This document shows positions 53,173 through 62,338 of a stretch of DNA of 64,000 nt, piece after piece. The number at the start of each line of letters is the position of its first letter. Positions within the stretch are counted from its first letter, which is position 1. The notes below the pieces were generated by a model, which worked only from the letters and a program-made list of their open reading frames with translations, had not been told where the DNA came from and did not search any database. Both the position numbers and the translations under genes were made by a program. This stretch comes from JACKEQ01 sp041389565 (GTDB lineage: Bacteria; Myxococcota_A; UBA796; GCA-2862545). The stretch is from contig JAWKRP010000031.1 in NCBI GenBank assembly GCA_041389565.1, forward strand, positions 38,821 through 102,820. The letters run 5' to 3'.

Positions 53173-55615
53173 AAGGCATCTCTTCGAGCACGACGATCGA
53201 CCGCGGCGCCACGCCGTAGCTCCCGCTCACGGGCGTCGGGCTCCCGAGCCGGATGTTCTGGCTCTGGAACGCGTCGACATCGGGGTTCTGGGTGTAGAAG
53301 CCCTCGGGCTCGTTGTTCCGACCCGGGAGATCGAAGAAGGCCTGGGTGTCGATCACGACGCCCCAGTTGCGCCCACCCGGGAGGGTGAACTCCGTCTGCT
53401 GGTCGCCCAGGTTGTACAGGATGGCGATCTCGTTCTGACCGATGCTCCCGTCGTCGTAGTAGTGGACCATGATCGACTTGCTGTTCCACGTGGCGTCGTC
53501 GGCCGGGGTGTTCGCAGGCGACTTCCAGTCGAACGGCATGCCGCCGCCGTACTCGGTGGGCGACAGCGCGTACGTGTGGGTCTTCCGGAAGTGGATGAGG
53601 TCGCGCACGAAGTCGTGCATGCGGTGCCGGAAGACGTTGTTGCGGTTCTCGCTCGTCCACTCGCCCCAGCGGAACCACGCCCACTCGTTGTCGGACCACG
53701 TGGTGTAGGCGTTGTTGTTGCCGTACTGCGTGCGCATCCACTCGTCGCCGCCGAGCATCATCGGCGTGCCGTGGCTCATGAACAGCCCGACGAACGCGTT
53801 CCGCATCATCTGGCGCTTCGTCCACTCGTCGCCCCACACGCGGCTGTGGTTGTTCGAGTCGCCCGACGTGGGGTCGCACCAGGCGCTGCAGGCGTCGAAG
53901 CAGCAGACCGGGTTGAGCGGGCCGCACCCGTTCTCCTTCTCGCCGTAGGAGAGGAGATCGAACAGCGTGAAGCCATCGTGCGCGGTGATGAAGTTCACCG
54001 AGTGGTACGGCTTGCGCCCGTTGTGGCTGTAGCGCACGAACGAGCCGGTCATCACCGCCCCGCCGTCGAGCCCGGCCGAGCTGTTCAGGTTGAAGCCGTC
54101 GTCGTTGAGGTAGTTCCGCCACCAGTCGCGGAAGTTCGCGTTCCACTCGTGCCAGGCGTAGCCGGGGAGGTTCGACGACGCGGGGTACTGCGTGGACCCG
54201 TCGTACGCGGTGGTCCACGGCTCCGCGATGATGCGGGTGTTGTACTGCTGGAGCACGGGGTCGTCGATGATGCGGTTCAGCGTGGTGTCGGTGGGGACCG
54301 TCCAGTACTGGCTCGGCCGATCGTCGGGCTCGCCGAGCACCCCGGCCAGATCGAAGCGGAACCCGTCGACGTGGTACTCCTCGACCATGTAGCGGAGGGA
54401 GTCGAGGATCTGGCGCTGCACGGGCGGGTTGTTCGCGCGCACCTGGTTCCCGACGCCCGTGCTGCCCGACCAGTAGCTCTGGCCGGCGTTCGCGAGCACG
54501 TAGTACGACGCGGAGTCGATGCCGCGGAACGAGAGCAGGCTGGCCACCTCGCTCGAGTCGAGCGCGACCGCGTTGCCGGGGTCGCAGATGAAGTCGCCGT
54601 CGGCGTCGTTGAAGAACAGCTTCGTGCGCCACAACCCGCCTTCGCCGGTGTGATTGTAGACCACGTCGACCACGACCTCGACGTCGTTCGCGTGGAGCTC
54701 GTCGACCATCCACTTGAACTCGTCGACGACCTCGGCCGGCTCCCGACCCTGGTTCCAGGCCGTGCTGTAGGTGACCTCGGGCGCGAAGTACGAGAGGTTG
54801 TTGTAGCCCCAGTAGCCCCCGTCGGCGGGCTTCTCGTGGACCGGGAGCAGCTCGACGGCCGTGACCCCGAGGTCGGCCAGGTAGGGCGCCATCTCGCCCA
54901 CGCCCTGGTACGAGCCGTAGTTCTCGACGCCGAACTGGTTCGACGCGGCGTTCATCGTGAGGCCCTTCACGTGGACCTCGTACAGGATGAGGTCTTCGCG
55001 GTTGTGCCCCGGGTGGTTCCCGGACTGGCGCAGCTCCCGCCACGCCTGGTCGCGCCACTCGTACTGCGAGTCGACGATCACGCCCTTCGCAGCGGCTCCG
55101 TACGTGAGCTGCTCGCGATGCGGCCCACTGGCGGCGGACCCCTTGCCCCAGTCGTGGTCGCGATGGACGGCCTTGGCGTACGGATCGACGATCAGCTTGT
55201 TCGGGTTGAACCGGTTCCCGTTCACGTCGACGTCGGAGTTGAAGCCCTCGAGCGAGCCCGGGTAGAAGCTCTCGACGGACGGCCAGTTCGGGCCCCACGC
55301 GACGTATCCGTAGTGCTGGCCCGGCCCGACGCCCTCGACGTACAGGTTCCAGACGTCGCCGTACTTCACCATCTCGAACTGCTGCGTGGGCTGATCGGCC
55401 TCGGGGTCGTCGAACAGCAGGAGGTCGACGCGGGTGGCGTTCTTCGAGAACACCGAGAAGTTCACGCCCCGATCGACGAGCGACGGGCCCTGGTGGTCGA
55501 GCGCGCCGATGCCATCCCAGTCGAGCGACGGAGCCTTGTCTTCCGTGTGGTAGAGCCGGACGTAGTCGTCGCTCGCACACCCGGTGAGCGCAGCCAGAAG
55601 GAGCAGGTGCCGCAT
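53171..55615 (-). CDS. secreted isoamylase/GlgX-type debranching enzyme, lipoprotein
   Basis: An 814-residue protein with a lipobox (LTGC, Cys13), an N-terminal CBM48-like beta domain (RGVNFSVFSKNATRVDLLLFD), a GH13 barrel with DVVYNHTGEG, VDGFRFDLAG, IIAEPW and FITAHDGF (the four conserved regions with Asp/Glu/Asp catalytic residues), and a C-terminal beta domain ending VLEEMP. The order matches isoamylase and glycogen-debranching enzymes, which cut alpha-1,6 branches. Being a lipoprotein it works on external or periplasmic glucan. A Cys cluster (CGPLNPVCCFDACSAWC) in the barrel region is unusual and could be structural. GGAGG lies 5 bases before the ATG at 55615. Confidence 0.9.
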   Translation of the reverse strand: MRHLLLLAALTGCASDDYVRLYHTEDKAPSLDWDGIGALDHQGPSLVDRGVNFSVFSKNATRVDLLLFDDPEADQPTQQFEMVKYGDVWNLYVEGVGPGQHYGYVAWGPNWPSVESFYPGSLEGFNSDVDVNGNRFNPNKLIVDPYAKAVHRDHDWGKGSAASGPHREQLTYGAAAKGVIVDSQYEWRDQAWRELRQSGNHPGHNREDLILYEVHVKGLTMNAASNQFGVENYGSYQGVGEMAPYLADLGVTAVELLPVHEKPADGGYWGYNNLSYFAPEVTYSTAWNQGREPAEVVDEFKWMVDELHANDVEVVVDVVYNHTGEGGLWRTKLFFNDADGDFICDPGNAVALDSSEVASLLSFRGIDSASYYVLANAGQSYWSGSTGVGNQVRANNPPVQRQILDSLRYMVEEYHVDGFRFDLAGVLGEPDDRPSQYWTVPTDTTLNRIIDDPVLQQYNTRIIAEPWTTAYDGSTQYPASSNLPGYAWHEWNANFRDWWRNYLNDDGFNLNSSAGLDGGAVMTGSFVRYSHNGRKPYHSVNFITAHDGFTLFDLLSYGEKENGCGPLNPVCCFDACSAWCDPTSGDSNNHSRVWGDEWTKRQMMRNAFVGLFMSHGTPMMLGGDEWMRTQYGNNNAYTTWSDNEWAWFRWGEWTSENRNNVFRHRMHDFVRDLIHFRKTHTYALSPTEYGGGMPFDWKSPANTPADDATWNSKSIMVHYYDDGSIGQNEIAILYNLGDQQTEFTLPGGRNWGVVIDTQAFFDLPGRNNEPEGFYTQNPDVDAFQSQNIRLGSPTPVSGSYGVAPRSIVVLEEMP

Positions 55616-55663
55616 CGAGACCTCCGAAGCGCCCCCCTATCGCATTGGACGCCCACAGTCCGG

Positions 55664-56167
55664 CTACGAACGGACCGCGTCGCCGGATCTGCACAACGCG
55701 ATCAGGCTCGACGGCACCCGGTCGCGATCCGTGCCCACCTCGTCCGACATCGCCGCCATCCGGTCGACGAGCCACCGGGCGGCCTTGCGCGACCCTCCCG
55801 CCGGCACGCGGAGCACGCCGTCGGCGGTGTCGATCCGGATCACGGAGGCCTCTCCGAGCACCACCCGATCGATGTCGGCCCAGGCGAGCCGGTGCCACTC
55901 GCCATCGACGAGCACCCGGACGCCGTGCGTGTGCAGCTCCACCACGGAGTGCGCGACCGGCCACATCGCCGTGACGCCCACCATCACGCCCGCCCACAGC
56001 ACCATCGTCATCGCGGAGAGGTCGGGCCCCACGAGCACCCGCCACAGCGCCGTGATCGCCGCCATCCCCACGAACCACCCGGTCACGAGCCCACGCCGCT
56101 GACCGTCGACCGCCACGCGCAACCCATCGTGCGAGTACACGATCGCGACGCCGGCAGGCCCTTCCAT
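55664..56167 (-). CDS. membrane protein with a PH-like cytosolic domain
   Basis: A 167-residue protein with two membrane helices (about 28-50 and 55-75) and a C-terminal beta-rich domain (VELHTHGVRVLVDGEWHRLAWADIDRVVLGEASVIRID) in the style of bacterial PH/YdbT-like domains. Function unknown. The start lacks an SD; TAGACT lies 5 bases upstream and could allow near-leaderless expression. It is divergent from a lipoprotein gene (66 bp). Confidence 0.68.
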   Translation of the reverse strand: MEGPAGVAIVYSHDGLRVAVDGQRRGLVTGWFVGMAAITALWRVLVGPDLSAMTMVLWAGVMVGVTAMWPVAHSVVELHTHGVRVLVDGEWHRLAWADIDRVVLGEASVIRIDTADGVLRVPAGGSRKAARWLVDRMAAMSDEVGTDRDRVPSSLIALCRSGDAVRS

Positions 56168-56233
56168 ACAGGAGTCTACGCGCCGGATGCGCGCGGACAA
56201 CCCGATCGAATACACGGCGTCCGCGGAGGAGAC

Positions 56234-56926
56234 ATGCGCGCGATCACCATCCTGTGCGTCCTCGGGCTCACGCTGGCCTGCGGAGGAACGCCCGTCACGA
56301 TCCAGGTGGGCGATACGCGGATCGACGTGGGCGAAGCCACTCCCGAGGCCGCGCCGTCGGGCTCCCGGAAGACGGGCTCGAAGCCTGCACCCTCCACTGC
56401 GCCGGCGCAGATCCAGATCTCGACGAACCGGGGGATCCTGCCCCAGGTCGACGGGGTGCCGATGACCGCCACGGCCGACGGATACTTCCTCGAAGTGGCG
56501 CCCGGGAAGCGGGAGATCGTGGTCTTCAACCTGCTCGGCACCCGCAAGGGCCAGAAGACCGTCCAGGTGAGCGGCGGTCGACGCCACGTGTTCGGGTGGG
56601 ACGGGAAGACCGTCTCCGACGGGGGCGAGCGAGCGGCGTCCCCGCTCCCGAAGCCGATCGTCACCACGGGATCGGTCGTGATCACGGGTCTCCTGGTGTC
56701 CGACCCCGGCTCCGTGGTGGTGATCGCGGGTCAGACCGCCACGCGCCAGTCGGACGGCACGTTCCGGGCGGAGGGCATCGCAGGAGGCCGCCAGTCCGTG
56801 CGCATCACGGCCGGAGGCTTCGATCTGTACGACGGTCCCGTGGATGTCGGGTGGGGCGGTGAGACGCGCTGCTCGTTCGTGCTCGGCTCGGGCGCGTGGG
56901 TGCCGGACTGCAGGCACCACCCGTAG
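56234..56926 (+). CDS. lipoprotein with PEGA/CarboxypepD-like beta domains
   Basis: A 230-residue lipoprotein (lipobox TLAC, Cys16), a Ser/Pro/Lys linker, then two similar beta modules (about 65-120: ISTNRGILPQVDGVPMTA...; about 145-220: GSVVITGLLVSDPGSVVVIAG...GGRQSVRITAGGFDL). They resemble PEGA or carboxypeptidase-regulatory-like repeats found in surface proteins. The SD GGAGGA lies 3 bases before the ATG. It ends 1 bp before the convergent membrane-protein stop. Confidence 0.72.
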   Translation: MRAITILCVLGLTLACGGTPVTIQVGDTRIDVGEATPEAAPSGSRKTGSKPAPSTAPAQIQISTNRGILPQVDGVPMTATADGYFLEVAPGKREIVVFNLLGTRKGQKTVQVSGGRRHVFGWDGKTVSDGGERAASPLPKPIVTTGSVVITGLLVSDPGSVVVIAGQTATRQSDGTFRAEGIAGGRQSVRITAGGFDLYDGPVDVGWGGETRCSFVLGSGAWVPDCRHHP

Positions 56927-56927
56927 G

Positions 56928-58259
56928 TCAGGCCGACGACCGCGCGCGCAGCCTCTCGAGCTGGCGTGCTCCTTCGAGGTCCGCGTCGGACGGCGCGATC
57001 ACCGGCCGACGTAGCGACACGAGCGTGTGCGCGAGCGCATCGGGCGCGCTCGTGTACAGACGGAACGTGCGCCCGTCCCGCAGCGACAGCTCGACGTAGC
57101 GCCGGAACGGACGGAACGTGGCGTCCTCCATGGCGAACCGCGACCACGTGTCGCCGAGCCCCAACAATGCGACACGGCCTCCCACGATCAAGCAGGCCTC
57201 GCCATCCAGGGGGCGGACGACGAGCTGCATCACCAGCACCGACCCCAGCGCCACGAGCCCGTGGACGAAGAGGGGCAGCGGAAGGGTCGCCGCGACCACG
57301 CCACCTGAAGTGACCAGCCCGAACACCACGAACACCCACTCCGGTCTGGCCCAGACCACGCCGATGGCACGCTCCAGCTCGATCTCCGCGACCGGGCCTA
57401 CCCGATCGTGCTGCGAGAGCGCCTTCCCCCAGAGCTCGTCGGTCTCCACATCGGACGACGCGACGAGGGTTCCGGTCGACCCCATCCACGTCCGCACGAC
57501 GGCCACGACTCCCAGGAGGAGCCCAGCGAACACGACCATCGGCCAGAGACCCCACACTTCCCATCGGGCATTCACCACTCCCAAGACCACGAGGCTCGGT
57601 GGCCACAGCAGCAACCCGCTGCGCATCGCCTGAAACGCCGGGCCGGACCGCCCCCCGCGCAGGCGCGCCGTGAGGGGGGACTCGCGCGACCGCGCAGTCA
57701 GCTCGTGGCCCCCCGGGGACTTCGTCCAGGTGGGCGGGGTATCGGTGTCTGGAAACCCCCACCAGCCGCCGATCATCGCGGTCAGCGGGAGGACAGGCGC
57801 GACCAGCTTCGGGTCGAGCCCCGCCCAGAGAGCGAATCCAACGAGCGGCAGGACGCCCTGAACGGCCCAGAACCAGGGCCCGAGACGAGGCAGCGGCACG
57901 AGATCCGTGCCGGCGTTGAGGGCGTCGCGGAGCTCGAGCGCGATCCCGTGCGTGACCCGCTTGCACCACCCCGCCTCTCCCCCGCTCTGGAAGTGGAGGG
58001 TCGAGTCGTGGGTACCCGTGGGCTCCACTCGCGCCGGCCCGCTCGCGGGCAGGGTCTGGCCGAGCCAGACCAACTGTCCGCCGACGACGCGCGGCCAGCG
58101 GTGCCGACACACGACCCGGAGCAACAGCTGGGTCGTGATCGCCGTCGCGACGGGCGCCAGCAGCGCAAGGGGCGTCGGGAGGAACGCGAGCGCGGGCCCC
58201 ACCCCCAGGAGGGCTCCTCGGAGGAGCAGGCCCGAGACCTCGCGATCCGTCTGGCGCAC
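56928..58259 (-). CDS. polytopic membrane protein with internal duplication
   Basis: A 443-residue protein with about seven or eight hydrophobic segments in two halves. Each half has a helix pair followed by a soluble beta part (second half: CLIVGGRVALLGLGDTWSRF...YVELSLRDGRTFRLY), resembling the PH-like domain of the protein at 55664. It is unrecognised as an enzyme. I chose GTG 58259, which has GGAGGAGG 4 bases upstream, over the upstream GTG at 58292. It is convergent with the lipoprotein at 56234 and 69 bp downstream of the VWA gene on the same strand. Confidence 0.66.
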   Translation of the reverse strand: MRQTDREVSGLLLRGALLGVGPALAFLPTPLALLAPVATAITTQLLLRVVCRHRWPRVVGGQLVWLGQTLPASGPARVEPTGTHDSTLHFQSGGEAGWCKRVTHGIALELRDALNAGTDLVPLPRLGPWFWAVQGVLPLVGFALWAGLDPKLVAPVLPLTAMIGGWWGFPDTDTPPTWTKSPGGHELTARSRESPLTARLRGGRSGPAFQAMRSGLLLWPPSLVVLGVVNARWEVWGLWPMVVFAGLLLGVVAVVRTWMGSTGTLVASSDVETDELWGKALSQHDRVGPVAEIELERAIGVVWARPEWVFVVFGLVTSGGVVAATLPLPLFVHGLVALGSVLVMQLVVRPLDGEACLIVGGRVALLGLGDTWSRFAMEDATFRPFRRYVELSLRDGRTFRLYTSAPDALAHTLVSLRRPVIAPSDADLEGARQLERLRARSSA

Positions 58260-58328
58260 CGGCCCTCCTCCGCGATGCACCTCAGGTATCACACCAGAGC
58301 TGCGGGACGTCGGGCGGTGTCGCCCGGA

Positions 58329-60161
58329 TCAGCGCGCTGCGACCGGGCTCCCCTCGCCCGACAGCTGCGCGGCCTTCGCGATCAGCTCGAGCAGCTCGCG
58401 GTGGTCGTCGCTGTCGTCGGACGCCTCGCTCGCGTACCGGTAGATCTGCTTGTACGAGATCTCCTCCGCGAACGGGCTGCCCCGGAGCTTCTCGGCGAAG
58501 GTCGCCACCGCCCAGGCACTGCGGCTGTCGCGCGAGGCCTCGCCGAAGTCCGCGACGATGGCGGACACCGGCACCGACCACGTGTACTCCTTCGCGGCCG
58601 AGTCGGGACCGGGCTTCTTCGCCCGCATGCGCACGGTCGCGATGGTCTCCTTCTTCGCGGCGTCGTCCTTCAGGATCACGTCGTACACGGCGGTCACCTG
58701 GTGGCCCGAGCCCACCTCGCCCGCGTCGACCTGGTCGTTCCGGAAGTCGCGGTCGGCGATGTCGCGGTTCTCGTACCCGATCAGGCGGTACGCATGGACG
58801 GCGTCGGGGTCGAACTCCACCTGGATCTTCACGTCCTTCGCGATGGTCTGGATGGTGCCCGAGAGGTCTTCGCCGAACACCTTCGCCGCCTCCTTGTAGG
58901 AGTCCAGGTAGAAGTAGTTGCCGTCGCCCTTGTTCGCGAGCTGCTCCATCATGGTGTCCTTGTAGTTCCCCATGCCGAAGCCGACGGTCGTGAGGGTGAT
59001 GCCCTCCTCCGCGTAGTGCTCGACGGTCCGCAGGATCTCGTCGTGCGAGGTGCGGCCGATGTTCGCGTCGCCGTCGGAGAGCACGATGACGCGGTTCTCG
59101 GCGCCGTGGAGGTACGACTCGCTGGCCATGCGGTACGCGAGCTCCATGCCCGAGCCCATGGCCGTGCCGCCTCCGGAGCTGAGGTTGTCGATGGCTTCGT
59201 GGATCTGGGCCTTTCGCGTGGTGTACGTCGGCTCGAGCACGATGCGCTCGGACCCCGCGTAGGTCGCGAGCGCGACGGTGTCCTCCGGACCGAGGTTGTC
59301 GACCAGCGTGTGCAGCGCCTGCTTCGCGAGACCGAGCTTGTCGGGGCTGTTCATCGAGCCCGACACGTCGGCGAGGAACGTGAGGTGCACCGGCTTGCGC
59401 TCGCCCTGAAGGGCGCGACCCTGCACACCCACGCGGAGGATCTGGCGGTTCGGGGTCTCGGGGTTCGCCGTGGCCTCCAGGTGGACCGCGAACGGGCGCC
59501 CGTCGGTCGGTGCGCTGTAGCCGTAGTCGAACGCGTTCACGAACTCCTCGACGCGCACGGAGGCCGCGGGCGGCATGCCGCCTTCGCGCAGCTTGCGGCG
59601 GCTGATCGCGTACGACGCGGTGTCCACGTCCACCGAGAAGGTCGACTGGTTGTCCTTCTCGGCGAGGACCATCTCGTTCACGCCGTAGTCCTGGTAGTCC
59701 TCGGAGCCGATGGGCTGCTCGACGTGCGGGGGCGCGTTCCAGGAGATCGGAGGCGGCGGGGGCGCGCTCGGCGTCGCGCTCACCGGGCGCGGGCTCGGAC
59801 GCGGCGTGGGCCTGCGGCTGGCTCCGCTGCTCGCACCGTCGATCGGCTTGTCGCGGCCGAACTGGATGACGGGATCCGGGGAGTCCGCCATCGGGGCGGG
59901 CTCGGACGCGGGTGCCTGCTGCACGGAGGCCTTCACCTTCGCGGCGGCTTCGCGCTGCGCGCGCTTCTGGATGGACGCGATGCACTGGTCGATGATCGAC
60001 GTGTCCCCACCGTCGGCCTGGATCCGCGCTTCGATGTCGGCTCGGGAGAGCCCCTGGTTCAGGAGCGCCTCGACCTCTGCGCAGTTGAGCGACCAGCCCG
60101 CGGGAGACGCGGACAGCGCGAGGGAGAACAGGGCGATGAACCCGACGAGACGCTTGGACAT
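58329..60161 (-). CDS. exported von Willebrand factor A protein, YfbK-like
   Basis: A 610-residue protein with a signal peptide (SPAGWS region), a short helix with Cys, a Pro-rich linker, then YfbK-type N-terminal region (STFSVDVDTASYAISRR), a VWA domain with MIDAS DVSGSM (Asp265) and SDGDAN, and a C-terminal YfbK domain (AVYDVILKDDAAKKE...). VWA/MIDAS domains bind a divalent metal and a protein ligand. It is periplasmic or surface located. A GGAGG 7 bases before the ATG fixes the start. It is the first gene of a unit that may include the membrane protein downstream. Confidence 0.88.
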   Translation of the reverse strand: MSKRLVGFIALFSLALSASPAGWSLNCAEVEALLNQGLSRADIEARIQADGGDTSIIDQCIASIQKRAQREAAAKVKASVQQAPASEPAPMADSPDPVIQFGRDKPIDGASSGASRRPTPRPSPRPVSATPSAPPPPPISWNAPPHVEQPIGSEDYQDYGVNEMVLAEKDNQSTFSVDVDTASYAISRRKLREGGMPPAASVRVEEFVNAFDYGYSAPTDGRPFAVHLEATANPETPNRQILRVGVQGRALQGERKPVHLTFLADVSGSMNSPDKLGLAKQALHTLVDNLGPEDTVALATYAGSERIVLEPTYTTRKAQIHEAIDNLSSGGGTAMGSGMELAYRMASESYLHGAENRVIVLSDGDANIGRTSHDEILRTVEHYAEEGITLTTVGFGMGNYKDTMMEQLANKGDGNYFYLDSYKEAAKVFGEDLSGTIQTIAKDVKIQVEFDPDAVHAYRLIGYENRDIADRDFRNDQVDAGEVGSGHQVTAVYDVILKDDAAKKETIATVRMRAKKPGPDSAAKEYTWSVPVSAIVADFGEASRDSRSAWAVATFAEKLRGSPFAEEISYKQIYRYASEASDDSDDHRELLELIAKAAQLSGEGSPVAAR

Positions 60162-60213
60162 GGGACAACCTCCGATGGGCCGCGAACGGAGGCATTCCCG
60201 AGGTCTTTCACCG

Positions 60214-60230
60214 TTGACATCTCCTTGACA
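60214..60230. promoter_or_regulatory. direct repeat TTGACA-5-TTGACA upstream of the VWA gene
   Basis: Two TTGACA words, 11 bp apart start-to-start (one helical turn). On the minus strand they read TGTCAA twice, 53-69 bp upstream of the VWA start. They could be a regulator operator or a -35 element of the minus strand is not formed; on the plus strand there is no gene for them to serve. Confidence 0.3.
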
Positions 60231-60242
60231 ATTCGGGCGGGA

Positions 60243-60752
60243 TCACAGCGCGAAGAGCGCGCGGGTCGCGATGTCGTCGAGCTTGCGGATCACGCCGGCG
60301 GCACCGGGCAGCCAGAGCGCCATGCTCATGGTGCCGCCCCACTCTCCCAGCAGGTCGACGAGCTCGTGCGTGGCGTGCTGGCCCTCCGAGCGGTCGAGCA
60401 CCCACCACATCAGCACCCCGAGCTGGAGCAGGTACAGCAGGCGTCCGAGCGCCTCGGCATCGGACGGCGGGTGATCCGACGCTGCGACCGCCGCCACGAA
60501 TCGCTCCCGCACCCGGTCGCGCGGGCCGATCGCGGCATGGGAGAGCAGCCCGGCCTCGCGGTCGGCGAGGAGCACGGGCAGGACCGCTGCGAGCGTGTCG
60601 CGGTGGGGCTCGAGCGTCTCCAGGCTCTTCGCCAGCACGAAGTGGAAGCGCGCGGGCCAGCTGCCGTGCGGGATCGGATCGGCGCGTTCCGCGAACGTCT
60701 CGGTGAGCTGGCTGTAGAGCTCCAGCACGGCGGCCGGGTCGTGTGCGTCCAT
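60243..60752 (-). CDS. helical protein resembling TetR C-terminal domain, no HTH
   Basis: A 169-residue all-helical protein (LYSQLTETFAERADPI, RFHFVLAKSLETLEPH, LGRLLYLLQLGVLMWW). The length and helical pattern resemble the ligand-binding half of TetR-type regulators, but no DNA-binding HTH precedes it: the ATG at 60752 has GGGAG 6 bases upstream. It is probably a stand-alone sensor or structural domain. It is 25 bp downstream of the hypothetical secreted protein gene (60778-62244), so the two may be coexpressed. Confidence 0.66.
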   Translation of the reverse strand: MDAHDPAAVLELYSQLTETFAERADPIPHGSWPARFHFVLAKSLETLEPHRDTLAAVLPVLLADREAGLLSHAAIGPRDRVRERFVAAVAASDHPPSDAEALGRLLYLLQLGVLMWWVLDRSEGQHATHELVDLLGEWGGTMSMALWLPGAAGVIRKLDDIATRALFAL

Positions 60753-60777
60753 CGTCTGCTCCCGTGGATGCGGCGGG

Positions 60778-62244
60778 TCAGCGCCACTCGGAGAGGTCGG
60801 GCACGCCCTTGACCACTGCAGCCACCAGCCCGGCGGGGTCGTCGGCGTCGGCGCGCCACGACTGCAGCGGCGCCGTGCCCACCGGTGCCCAGAGCGCGGC
60901 CTCGGCATGCAGCCCCGACTCGCGGTACGTCACGGACACCCAGATGAGCCCGTTCGCGGCGTCGAGCTCGCGGTTCACCACCCGCTGCGTGAACTCGGTG
61001 CGCTCCACCCGAACCCCCGTCTCGGCGAGCCGGGTGCGCAGGGCCTCCTCCATCGGCGCATCGTCGTCGAGCCCGTGGATCTGGAGCTGGATGGCGTCGA
61101 ACCGCGTGCCCGCGATGAGGGCCAGGGCCCGGGGTGCGTTGGGCGATGTGGGGAACCGCGACCAGAACGCGCGCAGCTTGCGCTCGTCGCCGCTCGCCAC
61201 CGCGGCCTCGAACACCCGCTCGGCGAGCAGCTTGCGCGCCTCGGTGCGGTGGGCGCCGTCGCGGTGCTGCGTGAGGTACCGCGCATACGCCTCTTCGGTG
61301 TCCTCCCCGCTGAACTTCGCCCACGACAGCTCGTCGAGCCGACCCTCGGCCTCCGTCGTGTAGAAGCCACGCGGGTGCTTCGACAGGAAGACCGACCACG
61401 CCTGCCGCGTGCCGAGCTCGTCGGCCTCGTCGAAGTGGATCTTCTCGACGGCCGCCATGGCCGTGCGCGCGTTGGGGCCCGGATCGTCGGACAGGTAGGC
61501 GAGCAGGCCCTCCTCCCCGCCCTTCGCGGCCTTCTCGTACCGCGCGAGATCGAGGCGGGAGCGCGCCTCGTCGACCCACTCGGAGTCGGGGTTCTTCGCG
61601 ATCCACGCCTCCCACGCGCCCACCGTGTTCTTCTTCGCGGGCTTCCAGCCCTTCGGGCCGACCTCGGGCTCGGGCTCGGGCTCGCCCAGACCGAGGTACT
61701 CCGGCTTGAATCGCGGCCCCGACTGCCACCAGGCGTCGATCCGCTCTTTGTTGTCGAACACCTGCACGAAGTGCGGGGTCTCGCGGCGCGCTTCCGGCAC
61801 CTCGAGCCGGTGCCCGTCCATGTACACGCCGCCCTTCTTCGGATGGAGCACGACGCGGTCGGGACCGTCGATCGGCGGAGCCTCCGGAGCGTCTTCGAGG
61901 AACCGCCGGAGCGGGTGGTCTTCCGCGACGTGCTCGGGCATCGGTGCGTCGGGCGCGGTGTCCTGCGCGAGCCGCCCCCACCGGTACACGGTGTCGAGAT
62001 CCTGATCGAACACGCCGTACTCGGCGTGCAGATAGGCCAGTCGCGCCATCAGCTCGGGTGGGATGGGCTCGACGAGGCATCGCGCCGCTTCGCGCGAGAG
62101 CTCGAGCTCCGCGCCGGCCCGCGACAGGTTGAGGTTCTGCAGCGCTTCCGTCGCGAGGTCGAGCTGACGGGCCACGGCCTCGGGCGTGCGGGGCTCGCAC
62201 AGCTCCTCCTGCGCGAAGCCGGCGGCGATCAGGAACATCCACAT
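60778..62244 (-). CDS. exported TPR-like hypothetical protein
   Basis: A 488-residue protein with a weak signal peptide (MWMFLIAAGFAQ), a helical region (about 12-90) with repeats of TPR type, a central beta patch with DRVVLHPKKGGVYMDGHRLEV, a Glu-Pro run, then a series of helical repeats (about 190-370: VGAWEAWIAKNPDSEWVDEA, SVFLSKHPRGFYTTEAEGR, FWSRFPTSPNAPRALAL) of the type seen in outer-membrane assembly or cell-envelope TPR proteins. No known family is recognised. It is divergent from the S51 peptidase gene (94 bp). Confidence 0.7.
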   Translation of the reverse strand: MWMFLIAAGFAQEELCEPRTPEAVARQLDLATEALQNLNLSRAGAELELSREAARCLVEPIPPELMARLAYLHAEYGVFDQDLDTVYRWGRLAQDTAPDAPMPEHVAEDHPLRRFLEDAPEAPPIDGPDRVVLHPKKGGVYMDGHRLEVPEARRETPHFVQVFDNKERIDAWWQSGPRFKPEYLGLGEPEPEPEVGPKGWKPAKKNTVGAWEAWIAKNPDSEWVDEARSRLDLARYEKAAKGGEEGLLAYLSDDPGPNARTAMAAVEKIHFDEADELGTRQAWSVFLSKHPRGFYTTEAEGRLDELSWAKFSGEDTEEAYARYLTQHRDGAHRTEARKLLAERVFEAAVASGDERKLRAFWSRFPTSPNAPRALALIAGTRFDAIQLQIHGLDDDAPMEEALRTRLAETGVRVERTEFTQRVVNRELDAANGLIWVSVTYRESGLHAEAALWAPVGTAPLQSWRADADDPAGLVAAVVKGVPDLSEWR

Positions 62245-62338
62245 GGCACCCCGATAGCGCGTCCGTCGCGCACTGGCCCGGTCCCCGGTTTCCACATAGA
62301 CGGGCGGGTCGCGCCAGACGCGCGCCTCGGAGATCCCC

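Noticed and set aside
58260..58292. Longer start at GTG 58292 for the membrane protein
   Set aside because: The GTG at 58259 has GGAGGAGG at proper spacing, while the upstream GTG has none.
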